Below are positions 46,201 through 58,318 of a DNA stretch of 64,000 nucleotides, piece by piece. The DNA comes from Mercurialis annua. Its lineage: Eukaryota > Streptophyta > Magnoliopsida > Malpighiales > Euphorbiaceae. The stretch lies in assembly GCF_937616625.2 (NCBI RefSeq), contig NC_065577.1:744001-808000 (forward strand), written 5' to 3'. The notes beneath the pieces were generated by a model. It had not been told where the DNA came from and did no database searches. It saw only the letters and a list, made by a program, of their open reading frames with translations. Numbering within the stretch: position 1 is the stretch's first letter; every line of letters starts with the position of its first letter. The translations under genes were made by a program, and so were the position numbers.

Positions 46201-48980
46201 CTGGATCTCGAAGGAAATACAAAACCCCATGACGCAAAACCTGTTGGGAGAAGTAAGAGACAGTTATTCAGTTTATTTAAATAGCAGTTTTGCAGAAAAC
46301 ATCCACTCTGTTAAGTTGGCAAGGAATCATACCCCACGGAGAAGACTGACAAAGATGCTTATCTGTAGCATGTAAACAATTCCTACAACCCAATGAACCA
46401 ACGAGCTTGCTAAAGGTGAAACTGAGAAGAACTGAACTCTTTGAGACATTGACTTCCCAAACATTCTTATAGTACAAACATCAAGCCACCATCCACACAT
46501 TAAAGGAAATACACCAAGTTCAATCACTAGAAGGAAGGCAACCTTTACCATAGTCATCAAATGCCTCATCGCTGCCAAGAACTGCCTGAAGAGGGATGGA
46601 ATAGTGTCTGCTAAAGAAGCAATACCATAAAACCTCCCCATGGTCAAAGGCTCACCCTTGGTGTACCGGATTAAAGCAACAACTCCTAGATAGAAGAAGA
46701 CCAAAGAGAACACAAACATGTATCCAATAGCAAGAGTTGTAACATCAGAAAGCCTTGATGCACCAATATACGCCCCTTTTAAAAGATCTGTTGACAAAGG
46801 ACTGCTCATGTTCTTTGAGACTTCACTCACTCCACTTGCATTTACTTTTAATATATCTGCAACCTGTCCAAGAAGTCCACCATCTTGGCCTTCAGATGTT
46901 AAATTTGTAACAGCACTTAATGCATTCTTCAAAGTGAAGTTTGCTATGGAGAGTGCAGTATCTGTAAGCGGCATAACTGTTGACAACAATGGACCACTTG
47001 CAGAAGAGAAAAGCCATGAAACATAATACAATATAATCCGTCCTAATGAAAAGGGAACGAAGATTACAACACCAAGGAAAATCATATTGCTAGCCAGCAC
47101 CTGCAAAACAACAAAGCCACAACAAATGAACTCCCATCAAATGTAAACGAGAGGATCAACTTTATTAATTGTTTCCTTCACTGAACTGCACTATACAATA
47201 GAACAGTAAGCCACACATGTGGACACAGAAGAGAAATTCTCGTATCGATTAGTAGCTATGAGACTTTTTTTTGAAAAACTTTCAAAACTACGAAAAAGAT
47301 GTCAGTGCTCAAAGTGGAGATAAAGAAACAAATGCAGGAAGACTTATGGCTAATATGTTGGCAACCAAACTTACTTGCAGAAATGAGAAATGGCAGAAAC
47401 GGTTAACATCCATCTTAAGCTACCAAAATATGTTAACAGGAAAGGATTTTGAGACTCACAGTAAAAGCATTTTCAACTAAATGGAAAACTGGACCCTGCA
47501 TTCCGACAAGCTCGTCAAAAGGTACATCCTCTGCACCATCAGCATCATCTAGACCATCAAACATTTGTTCCACATGAGCCTCAAGACGAGCTGCCTGCAT
47601 CTCCCAACGAGCAGCAACATTTTCAGCATTCCTTCTGATAAGTTGACCAGCACCAGCAATTGCTTGTCCAGCGCCAGCATCTTCAGCATTCGCCTCACCA
47701 GCAATATTTCTATTATTAGCTTGACCTTGTGGTCGTCTGGCAGCACGGGCACCATTTCTGTCACCTTCCTCCTCTCTCTCAGCATCGTGACCTCCAAGTT
47801 CTCTCAAATGCCTAAAATAATCTCTCAATGAAGTGGCCCCAAGAAAAATGAAAACAATGCTAGCAGAAAGTAGGAAACCATGAAGACAATCCGTAAGGAT
47901 TGTAGTTGTAGATAGATGACTTAAAAACAATCTCTGTGCTTCCCCAAAACTCCTCACAAATGCCAAACGCCATATCCAAAATGTTATGAAGGGTATAATG
48001 AGGAGCCAAACAGAAAGTACAAAACTAAGGCGCAAAAAGAATTGCAGCACATGACAAGCCTTCATAGCCATACCAACTATAAACTCCTGAAATGGAAGCC
48101 TTGTTGGGGCATTCTCAGCATAAACAGGAGAGAAAGAGAACGCATGCTTGCAGACCTAAAAAACCAGACGAAACACAATAAGAATATAATCTCCAAAATA
48201 CTGTACAAAGTCTAACAATGCACGATATTACCTCAATTCGATCTGTTTCTAAGCTCATAGTTGCTAGAATTCAATTGTTTCAATTTTATTTTGTTTAAAA
48301 AGCATTTTAAAAGAAATAAATAAACAATCCTGTCGGAAATGGCATCATTTCGCAAGAACTCAATTAAAATCCAATTGATTCTTGAACATTATTTATCCGA
48401 ATAAATTGATAACAGTACACATAAAACCATAGCTTTCGCATTTATACTCCTCCACATGCTAATTATCTTGTAAGAGATGAAAATGAATCAAAGAGTATTT
48501 ATAAAACAATAGTCATGCATTTTTATCAGCTTCTATTAAACCTATCATCACAATAATATGAACTTTGAACCTAAAATTGAACTTAGTTATAAAATCCCTA
48601 ATTTAAACCGTAAATTAAAACACAGCAAGAATTCAATCAAACGATGACGTTTTCACCTCGCATTGACGAGCGTTGCTATGATTTAACCACTGCAGAAGAC
48701 AATCCTGATGCACGAATTTAATACTTCCGCTACAAGCACAAGGATACCGTAACGGATTCTCCGCATCTCCCGGATTCCTACAGATCCGGCACACGTCTTC
48801 CTCCTCCTCATCATCCTCGTACCTCGTCGCCGCCGCCGCCGCCGCCGTTGTGGAAACACCGTCTCCCACCTCTGTTATAATCAAATTACTATCCGAAGAC
48901 GACGTCGTAATATCTGACGACGAAGATAGCGTCGGTCTTATAGCGTCGTTAGTGTCCTTCGTCGCGGGGCCGATCTCCAT
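43216..48980 (-). CDS. SUD1: SUD1/CER9, plant DOA10-type ER E3 ubiquitin ligase
   Basis: Nine minus-strand exons (48657-48980, 47460-48155, 46333-47100, 46029-46240, 45559-45924, 44422-44579, 44162-44325, 43900-44046, 43216-43725) make 1,114 aa, as in other plants. Near residues 65-115 is a RING-CH zinc finger in C4HC3 order (CRIC, CAC, HQDC, CEVC), split by intron 1. Many membrane helices follow. Highly conserved C-terminal segments include PVDESPVFLLYQDWALGLIF, FERVREDGFSRLQGLWVLRE and NLHNSIRDDRYLIGRRLHNF. The enzyme is known to tag ER proteins for degradation; in Arabidopsis it controls HMG-CoA reductase activity and cuticular wax and cutin. I start at ATG 48980, the first in-frame ATG. 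An Ala run (GCC/GCG repeats, about 48825-48846) follows a Ser-rich stretch. Intron 5 contains degenerate exon 6-like pieces. Confidence 0.97.
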
Positions 48981-50292
48981 TCGAATATTCAAGGTTTAGG
49001 AAGCGAGGGCTGAGTTAGTGGCCGGATTTTATTGACTTGGTGAGTTCGGGAACGAGTCGGAAACGAAACGCGTTTTTATGGTTTTTTTTGGGTTTTTTGA
49101 TTTTTTTTAGTTTGCGCACATGCAATTGTTGAAGTATTTGATGTTTTTTACTTCGGTTGTGGTTGGCGGTTTCCTGCTAAGATGATTGATGACGTGGGAA
49201 TTTATTATTGGCTGTTCGATGAAATTTGTTGATGCTGCTGTAATTTTATCTGCTGTTGTGTTTTATTTTTTTGTTAAAATTAACTGATTATAATAATTGA
49301 GTATTGCTTATCAAAAATGTAACAAATCAATATTTTTGGTTATTTTTTAATCGTCGGACTACAAATAAAGATAAATTTTCAATAAAATTATTAATATGGC
49401 TTATCATTTTGATTTTATACAGACAAGACAAGTTTAAGTAAAATTGAGATATACATTTTTTTATTATTATTGTATATAGATGATAAAAAATTTAAAAATA
49501 AAAAGATGCTAAAATAATAATATAAAAAAAATTAAATGATACTGATTTTTTTAATTATAATGTAATGATTATTAAATTTGAAATTTATTTTTCATAAATT
49601 GTAAATGGTAGTCAAGATAATGAGTTTATCGTGACCTTCTATCTCAATTAGTTAGGAGAGAAAGGTCTGAATATAGTCTTGGGTTCTATATTTAATGGAT
49701 TTAAAATATTTTATTATTTAACGAAGGATTTGAAGTCTGTAAAAAAAGATTGCAAGGGTTAAACACGTCGACTGCAACATCATTCTGTCATGATAACAAA
49801 GTTTAAATACTATATATTCGACATAGACGACCTAAATGATAAAATTATATCTGAATGGATAGAACTTGTTAAAAATAATAGTTTTTTTTTTAAAAAAAAA
49901 AACTTGTTCCGTGGTGGGGATTTGAATCCAAAATCTCTAACTTAGGAAAAAGAAGCTCATTCCACTCTATTTCAATTTAATTAGTTAGTAGGATATTTTC
50001 TTTTTTTTTCCACATATCATTTTACTATTTAAAATCATTACGGGGCATGTAATATAATAGAGAATAATTACCCTCTAATTATTATGCTCCCCAATAGAGG
50101 TCAAAAGCATAATTTTTTATATATACTTTTTTTATATTATATATATCTTATCTTAGAAAAAGGTATTCCATGAAATCTTTTTCTTTCTTTAAGAAGCATC
50201 TTGAAATTTGGATGATATGAGATCATTGAAGAGCTAGTTACCAGTTCATCAAAATCCACATCTAATATTTCATGAGACTGATAGCTAACTAG

Positions 50293-50480
50293 GATTCCCT
50301 CAAGTTCATTTTCAACTTGAGGGGGTCATGTTCACGATCTACACCGTTCATTATAAAATGAACGGTATAGATTAAAAAAGTACAATTTTGATCAAATTAA
50401 TCTACACCGTTCATTTTACAATAAACGGTGTAGATTATAAACATGACCCCCTCAAGTTCATTTGAACTTGAGAGAATCTC
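50293..50480. mobile_element. Foldback MITE, nearly perfect palindrome
   Basis: Left arm GATTCCCTCAAGTTCATTTT with CAACTTGAGGGGGTCATGTT mirrors the right arm (AACATGACCCCCTCAAGTTC, then GAACTTGAGAGAATC). Each arm also contains smaller hairpins (CTCAAGTTCA..TGAACTTGAG; CTACACCGTTCATT..AATGAACGGTATAG). No target duplication was identified. Confidence 0.65.
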
Positions 50481-51060
50481 AATCCAACTACAATGATGCC
50501 CATGGGCTCCATTTTAAATGTCTAACTAATTTGAGATAGTTTAGATATTATTTAAAATTAATTTTCAATTTGTTTTAAATTAAATTATTAATTGAATCAG
50601 ATTCAAACTATTCGAATCAATTATTCAATTAAAATTTTGATTCTAAAATTATAAACGTAGCTTATTTTATTTTTACACACACGCGGCGCGCCCACACACA
50701 CATATTTCAATATTTATGTAAATAATCAAATTAAACTAAAATTTGAACATGATATTTTTAAATAAAACTTCATCCAATTCAAATTAAGTTTCAACGTTTT
50801 TCTTTTAAAATTAAGTTAAAATTTAAATTTTATAATATTTTAACTCCAATTCATTTCCAATTATCTTATCTATTATAAATAAACTTGAATTTGATACTAT
50901 CCGACTCGGGATCATTATATTCCAGCCATCTAATCTAAATGAATTAAAAATATTAAAATCATTTATGACACGAATATATAATTTGTCTAACATGAAAAAA
51001 AATTAGTTACAATGAAAATTAAATGCGCTCATGTTATAAATTGGGGCATCTATTATTAAT

Positions 51061-51242
51061 GAAAAATTATTGCACACAACCGTTGCGCCATGTCATTCGT
51101 GCAACAAACCAATTGTGCGTTAGTCATGTGGAAAATTGAATGATAAAAAAAATAAGTAATAATTAAAAGATTCCCTATCGCAAATGCTCATTGGCTTGAT
51201 GTAAAAATGACGTGGCGCAACGGTTGCATGAGATAAACACTC
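51061..51242. mobile_element. Three-copy MITE family, copy 3
   Basis: Flanked by ATTATTAAT on both sides (51052-51060, 51243-51251). It contains CACAACCGTTGCGCCATGTC and its complement GACGTGGCGCAACGGTTGC, plus the family centre TGCGTTAGTCATGTGGAAAA. Length 182 bp; closest to the copy in WSD intron 3. Confidence 0.85.
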
Positions 51243-51911
51243 ATTATTAATGGATTAAAATATATCATATGATATTGGAGCTGACATATGAATTCATTCC
51301 ATTCATGTATATGATACGATATAAAATATATTATCGCACGTCAATGTCATATCGCATCTATCCGACCAAACACATTATTAATAATATATTGATTATGTCG
51401 TATTTTTATTATCAATATTCGACTCATTTAAAGAAATGGACTCAACGATTCATATTAATATAACTCATATTCATTCCGTTTAAATAAATAAATTAAATAT
51501 TTTACTATATGATATGATCATATTTAACTCATTTATCCTTTTAGACATTTACCATAGCTTACTTTTTTTCTTTTTTCTTTTCCTATTTGTTTTTAGTGCT
51601 CCTTTTCTCTTTCCTAATATTAATGTCGTTAAGCAGCTGTCGGTGGAACAGTAACATAGCATCCTATGCAATCTACTATTCTTACATTTTCTGTGCGTGT
51701 GGACAGTGAAATTCAAATTATACAGTACGAGGCTGCGAGTGTTTATTCCATACAATAGCGTGATATATTGTTACAATAGTGTAAATTTTTTTACAATAAG
51801 CACTTGTAATATTATTTATTTTTTTATTTTTTTATTTTTTTTATATAATTAACATGCAATTAAATTGTTATACGAATAACATGAGACAACGGTTGTATAA
51901 AATAATTTTTT

Positions 51912-52493
51912 GACTTAATTACTTAAAAACCACCTACTTTAAACTTTTTTTTTGTTTATACCTTGACCTAGGAAAAAATTCATTTATACCCTGACGTATG
52001 TGTTTATGTTTTACCTCTATCCTGAGATACTAAATTAACCTCTTTTTATTTAAAAAAAGTTTAAAATAGTCCTTCATTTAAAAAAAAAATCATTTTTTAT
52101 TAAAGAGTGGTGCTATTTAACTCACCAATTTTGCCCCTCCTTATTGTACCACCTTACGTGGCAATAAAAGAGTGGATCAATTTAAAGAGGGAAATTGAGA
52201 TATACACTTTTGGAGGGGAATTGGACGAATGAAACCTTGCCACATAAGGTGGGTTAAAAGAGTTGGGTTAAAATGGTGGGTTATAAAGCATTTTCCTTTA
52301 TTAAATTCTAATTAGTTTAGGTTAAAAATGAAGAACTATTTTAAATTTTTTTCTTAATGAAAAGAGGTTAATTTAATGCCTCGGGTTAGAGGTGAAACAT
52401 AAATACATACGTCAGGGTATAGATGAATTTTTTCCTAGTTCAGGGTATAAACGAAAAAAAATTCAAGGTGAGTGGTTTTTAAGTAATTAAACC
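51912..52493. mobile_element. Long-TIR Mutator-like MITE
   Basis: Inverted repeats of about 165 bp begin TTAATTACTTAAAAACCAC on each strand and include AGGAAAAAATTCATYTATACC and CCTGACGTATG. TAATTTTTT occurs directly outside both ends (51903-51911, 52494-52502), a 9-bp target duplication. No coding capacity in 582 bp. Confidence 0.85.
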
Positions 52494-52860
52494 TAATTTT
52501 TTATATAATACTCTTAATTCTTGTCTGTACTTGAATATGTTTTCACTACAGCCCATCAAGTCTTTTCTTCTGCATTTACACTCTTCACTTCATAAACCTT
52601 ATCATTAAGATATTATGATATTAATGGAGGTTAATTAAAGATCACCCATTAGCCATTAATTAGAAGTTCAGGTGATAATTTTTGAATTTGTGCTCTATAA
52701 TGGCATGCCGCTTTCATTTAATTATTATGCAAAGATTTTAAATGTATTTTTGTTTTGTTTGTAATAATCTTACTTTTTTTGTTTTTCTTTTAAATTTTGT
52801 TGTAAGATTGAAAAATTATCAGCGCTATTTTTACCTAGATGTAATGTTGTGAAATAATAT

Positions 52861-53015
52861 GTAGCACGGACTTGGATATGGAAAAATGGACCATGTCCAA
52901 ACATGGCGAAACGGAGTTATTTTAAGGTTTTTTACTTGGAAAATGAAGTTTTGTGTCCGGAAAGCCAAATTTCGGACACGTTTCCGCAACGGAAAATGTT
53001 GATTAAATGAAGTGT
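52861..53015. repeat. Dispersed 'TAGCACGGA' repeat, copy 3
   Basis: GTAGCACGGACTTGGATATGG, CATGTCCAAACATGGCGAAA and TTGATTAAATGAAGTGT correspond, on the opposite strand, to parts of the copy at 29645-29814. Ends are not defined. Confidence 0.4.
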
Positions 53016-53459
53016 TGGTCTTACTTATTGTAGTGGTCCTGGTGATGATGCTCTTGAATGAGTGACAAATGTTTGAAGTGGTTGTTGAGAGATCATAATC
53101 TGTAGTCAGGACAAATGTTTGATATTTTGAGTAATTGCATTCACTTACTTTCTGATATTTGCAATCTGCTAATTGTCATTTTTGTATTCTAAATTTAATT
53201 TATAGAATCTTGATAGTTACATTATAATTATATGATAGCTACCCATTTGCAGTTCATCTTTATATAATCAATTGAGTGTGTTTTTTAATAAAAAACTATG
53301 GATTTAATTGCCTTGTTTTGTGTATTTTCAAGTATAATTTCTCTGTGTTTTGTTAATTAATTGTATGAATTCTTGCTGTTTGCAGTTGTTGTGATTTTGT
53401 ATTTTATGTTCATCAGGATGGTTCTTCTCAAATTTTTACTGTGAGTAGAGAGTGAAACC

Positions 53460-56400
53460 ATGGATAAAAAGTCATGGCCTTGGAGGAAAAAATCTGCAGA
53501 AAAAACAATCATTGCAACTAACAAATTTGACATTTCTCCGAAAGGAATCGATGAACAGGTAACAGAAGCTTTCTTTTGATTCTAAATTATACTAAAGATT
53601 AGATCTGTGTTATGAAAGCTATGCATGATTAAATAGAATGAAATGTCAAACTAGAACACAAGAGAGTTTACGTGGTTCGATTAATATGAACTACGTCTAC
53701 GGACATGAAGAGCTAATTCTGTTATCTAAAATTCATGCTATTATTACATTTTGTTAGATTCCGAAACCTCCGGTGGCCGATGAAGTGAGACCGGTTGGAC
53801 CTGTTAGGAATTTGAGTGAGATTATAGCTTCAGTGCTCCTTGATTCTCATGCTAAAGATGCTCTTGTGTTAAAACAAGAAAACTTAGCACAAGAAGAAAA
53901 AGCAGGTGATTTTTTTTTGAAAGTTCTTATTTTGGATGCTTAATTTAGCTTTTGCCTAATAGAAATAACTTAAGGTTCTCTTATAGGCCAGGAAAAAGCA
54001 GAAGTTCAAGTAGTTTTCTTGAAGAAAGAACTAGATGAAGCTATTAAGCAGAGTGTTGCTGCAAATGAAAAAATAACCGATTCAGACGCTGCTTTAAAGC
54101 ACTGCATGCAGCAACTGAGTTCTCTTCGGGAAGAACAGGAGCGAAAAACACTTGACGCTGCCATGAAGGCGTCAAGTGAGTCTGAGAAAGAGCGGAAACA
54201 TTTTGAAGAGAAGTTCAGAGAGATGAGCAGACGACTTGCGGATTTAGCTATCGAGAATACGAATATGAGTAAAGCCCTTGTACTTAAAGAGAAATCGTTT
54301 GAAGAACTGCGTAAACGCTCTTCTCAGACAGCAGCGGAATTCAATGGATTGATGACTAGATTAGAATCAACCGAAAAGGAGAACACATTTCTGAAATATG
54401 AGTTTCATATGCTTGAGAAAGAGCTCGAGGTTCGTAACGAGGAGCTGGAGTATACCCGTCGTTCTGCGGAGGCATCACACAGGCAACAGTTGGAGAGTAT
54501 TAGGAAAATCACAAAGTTAGAAGCAGAATGCCAGAGGCTCCGTATCCAAATGCGAAAAAAGCTGCTGGGTCCTTTTGCTTCAGCAAAGATGAAGAATGAA
54601 GTCGAGATGCTCGGAAGAAAACCGAATCCTATACGAGATTTGGTTCTTCGAGAGACACACTCGGAAAAGTCTCCTGAAATTCCTGTCAGGAACATCAATT
54701 TTCTAGTTGAGCAACTGCGAGGTACAGAAGAAGAAAATCGAGTCCTCAAAGACATACTAACCAAGAAGAACGCTGAACTTCGAGCTTCAAGGATCATGTA
54801 TTCAAACACGGCCTCACGGTTGTCACAAGTCAAGTGTACAAGTCCATTGTCGAATGAACTACATCGAAGTCCAGTTTTTGACACCGGAAGTGATGATGGA
54901 GTTAGCTCCTCTGGATCATGGGCTAATGCTCTAATTACAGAGTTGGAACATTTCAGAGATGCTAAACTCAAGAGCTCACCAGACTGCAAGTCCATTGAAG
55001 TTTCAGACATTAGTTTGATGAATGATTTTGTTGAGATGGAGAAATTAGCTATACTTTCTTCAGAGGCGCCTTATGGAGATCGTAATCACCTTCTCTCAGC
55101 CGATAGACAACTAATTCCAGTCGTCCAACGTAATGCTGGCTGCATTGAAAAAATGGACAATTCTTTTGACTGGCTTCAAGAGGTTTTGAGTGCAATCTTC
55201 AAACAACAGCGCATATCAAAACGAAGTCTCATCGAACTTCTCGATGACATTAAAATTGCTTTGGGCTATATGAGTCATCCACCAGTGGAATCAGATGACC
55301 AGAATGTGTGCAATCTGCAAGAAGAAAACAAGAGACTAAAAGATGAACAGACGAGTGTAGAGGCCATGCTTCAGACCACAACTAATACGGTTGAGACTTT
55401 GACAAAGAAGCTTCAGGAATCAGAAGAAAGAATTAAAAGCTTAAATTTAGAATTGGAAACTATTAAAGCATCAAAGGGAACGTTCGAGGATCAGATTGAA
55501 AACCAGAAATTAATCAATGAAGATCTTGATACTCAGCTTGCAGTTTCAAAAGCTAAATTGAATGAGGTGTTACAGAGATTCTCATCTTTGGAAGTTGAAT
55601 TAGAAGATAAATATAATTGTTGTGAAGAGCTAGAAGCAACTTGTCTCGAGCTTCAGTTCCAGCTCGAAAGGTAACAGTTTTTTTTCTTATTTTCAGTACA
55701 TGACAAATCATTCTTTGATCTATTAGAGAATTCTGATTTATTTCAATTTTTTTAGCAGTGTTGCAATGAAGGATTCTCTCAACTACAGCATAAATGACGA
55801 CACGCGACACCAAGACGTAAGTATATGCGGGCTGTTATGTTCATTACCGCAGCCTCTTCGTTTTTTTTTTCAGGCATTAAAGACTCTGAATGTGTTGCTC
55901 TAAGCTTATCCTTTTGTTTCACACTATGTTGCACGGAAACTTGTCGACACTCCATTTTTCAACAAAGGTTCATTTCACCCCTCCAATTTGGCACAAAATA
56001 TCAAAAATATCCAAGTTGGTGGTTTTGGACAAATAAATCCACATATTTGCAAATTCTGAGTCATTTTACCCCCTTACTTTTTTAAAAATAGATATTCTGA
56101 ATTTATATTTGTTGGGTCATTTTTAGAAAATTTGGTGTAAAATGATCTAACTTGATAAAGCTGTGGGTTTATATGTCGAAAACCACCAATTTAGACACTT
56201 TTGATCTTCTGTGACAAGTTGGAGGTGTGAAATGAACCTTTGTTTCTCCATTTTCGGGTTATTAGCCGAAATGGTACCCAACCTTCGCACCTTGTATCAA
56301 AATGGTACCTAACCTTTAATTTGTATCAAAATGGTACCCAACCTTCTAATGTTTGTATCAAAATGGTTTTTAAACAATTTCCGGCCATTTTTGATGACGT

Positions 56401-57316
56401 GGCAACCGGAAAACTAATTTTTTTATACTTTTGCCACATCCCATGACAAATAAAATTTTATGTAATTTAAAAAATTAAAATGAACTCTTATTTTACATCA
56501 ATAAAAAAATTATTTTTCCGGTTGACACGTCATCAAAAGTGGCTGGAAAATATTAAAAAACCATTTTGAAATAAATGTTAGAAGGTTAGGTATCATTTTG
56601 ATACAAATTAAAGGTTGAGTACCATTTTGATACAAGGTGCGAAGGTTGGGTACCATTTTGGCTAATAACCCTCCATTTTCATTTCCGAAAATGTTTCCGA
56701 AACTCCGAAACTTATATTTATAGCATATTCCTGTTAAAAAAATTGTTTTACTGTATCCTGTTTTATGGTTGTTTCCCGTTTCCAGTGTTTCCGTTTCTAT
56801 GCAACAACATAGATTTCGCATGAATGCTGAGGTTCAAACTTGCAGGATTTGGAGATAACAGCAGCTTCTTTGAAGCTGGCAGAATGCCAAGAGACTATCC
56901 TTAACCTCGGAAAACAACTGAAGGCACTCGCGACACCAAGGGAAGCAGCCTTGTTCGACAAGGTATTCAATACTTCTAATTCAACAGCCACAGCGACATT
57001 TAATAAGCACTTGAACAGGCGTTTCTCTTTGCGTGATCAAATGCAAGCTGAAGATACTGCTAAGGGAATAATTGTAAAATCTCCTACAAAAGATTCAAGA
57101 AATCTCTCTAATAATGTCACTGCCTCGGGTACCCCAAATACCCTGATATGTGCACCAGAAGCAAAGCCTGATCCGAAACACAAACACAATAACACCTCAG
57201 TTGGATCTCTGGCAATAATTGTACCTGTTAAGAAACAAGGAGGAGCTAGTTTTCTAAGGAGGCTGCTAATGCGAACTAAGAAACGAAACAGCAAGAAGTC
57301 CCGTTTCAATCCTTAG
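53460..57316 (+). CDS. FPP: Filament-like plant protein (FPP), long coiled coil
   Basis: Five exons (53460-53558, 53758-53905, 53987-55670, 55759-55816, 56846-57316) give 819 aa. The N-terminus MDKKSWPWRKKSAEKT is the FPP hallmark. Most of residues 90-260 and 445-660 are heptad-rich coiled coil with many Glu, Lys and Leu; between them lie Ser-rich, less regular segments (LSQVKCTSPLS, SDDGVSSSGSW) typical of FPPs. The C-terminus ends in a basic tail (RRLLMRTKKRNSKKSRF). FPPs bind MAP65 or membrane-associated partners and influence microtubule or secretory processes, but roles are poorly known. The exon 4 acceptor is a NAGNAG site (TAGCAG, 55753-55758), so a form with one extra Ser is possible. 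Intron 4 contains two adjacent Mutator-type MITEs; intron 1 has a possible copia LTR relic (about 53640-53720). Confidence 0.92.
55960..56246. mobile_element. Mutator-like MITE 1 in FPP intron 4
   Basis: Ends CAACAAAGGTTCATTTCACC and its near complement (GGTGTGAAATGAACCTTTGTT) are related to the ends of the 27515-28656 element. It is flanked by TCCATTTTT (55951-55959) and TCCATTTTC (56247-56255), a 9-bp duplication with one mismatch. Length 287 bp. Confidence 0.75.
56256..56671. mobile_element. Mutator-like MITE 2 in FPP intron 4
   Basis: Ends GGGTTATTAGCCGAAATGGT and its near-exact complement open long inverted repeats made of recurring AATGGTACC / TTTGTATCAAAATGG words. It is flanked by exact copies of TCCATTTTC (56247-56255, 56672-56680). 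Length 416 bp. Its left target copy is the right target copy of MITE 1. Confidence 0.85.
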
Positions 57317-58318
57317 CGAAGAAGATACAGCTGCGTAAAGCTGCAAAATCGAATTGAACCATGCCAATGTTGCTCATAATTTGGCGCATCATATATGTAC
57401 TGTTCTACCGTATTGTTCGTTTCTTGTTGCCGATACGGAGATTAGGCAGCGAGGGGCAGAGCCAGGTGTAGCTTGTCTTCCAAGTAATACTGAATTGTGT
57501 GTACATATGTGTTTTGAGGGTCTTAAAGGGGTTATTTTATAACACCAATAATTGAGAGAATGGGAAGGCAGACTCTGCCTGTTGCTTTAGTTGAGGTTTA
57601 GTGAATGTTTGATGTATATATTGATGGTTTTATTTCATTCAATAAAGTATGTGTAGTGTAATGTAGAAAAGTGATATTTAACCCGAATGTTTCTTTACCC
57701 TGTTTGCTAGCACACATGGAAACAAAGAAGCACAAAGACCGACAAAGTTTGCGTTTTTGGTTCGAAAACCGGAAATTCCCAGGAGTTCTTACAGAATTTT
57801 TTCGGACCATTTCGATTAATATTGAAGTTGGATACTCATTTTTCCACAAACAAAAATATTTAATTTAATTATTCATATTACAGAATGTTGCCTAGCGCTT
57901 ATTAGTTAAACGCCCCATTTTAACACTAGCTGTAGATAAACTTGAGTTTCCATTTATATTATCTAGACTTGTGCTCTAGAAGACTAGAACTGTGCGATCC
58001 TTCAATTTTATGATGTAAGTGATTATGTCAGCAAAAAGAGGCCAAATTGGCTCCATCTTCCCCGTTTTGTTTTTTCATGAAACTGCATTCAAATGTTGAC
58101 TTGACTCCTCTAGTCCAAAATGAGCCACATTTTATGCAAATTATTGGTTTTTGTAGTTTTTGGAACTGGAAATTATTGGTCCAAATTCTAGAATAGTTCA
58201 ATTGCAAGTTATTTTCTGACCATACATTCTTCTTATGGCTAGACAATTATGAGGAGGACTGTAGTAGCATAGTTTCTAAGACTGAGATTACAAGTTCAAA
58301 GCCCAAATAAGCCGAATA

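Larger units (their letters stand above)
48981..53459. other. Transposon-rich gap between SUD1 and FPP
   Basis: No gene is supported. The first 150 bases hold the SUD1 leader and promoter. It contains the palindrome 50293-50480, a MITE at 51061-51242, an inverted-repeat element at 51912-52493, a SINE-like B-box fragment near 49895-49960 (GGGGATTTGAATCC) and a dispersed repeat at 52861-53015. The last few hundred bases may include an FPP 5' UTR exon and intron, as ATCAG at 53413-53417 could be an acceptor. Confidence 0.5.

Noticed and set aside
7609..49000. Wax/cuticle gene cluster (WSD1 with SUD1/CER9)
   Set aside because: The two are about 29 kb apart with unrelated genes between, and SUD1 is single copy and widely separate from WSD genes in other plants as far as I know.
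53640..53720. Copia LTR relic in FPP intron 1 as a separate feature
   Set aside because: Words such as AGTTTACGTGGTTCGATTAA and CTACGTCTACGGACATG recall an LTR, but no ends or duplication were found, so it is only mentioned in the gene entry.
54405..55010. 201-codon minus-strand ORF inside FPP exon 3
   Set aside because: It is the complement of a Glu/Lys-rich coiled-coil exon; Ser/Leu-rich shadow.
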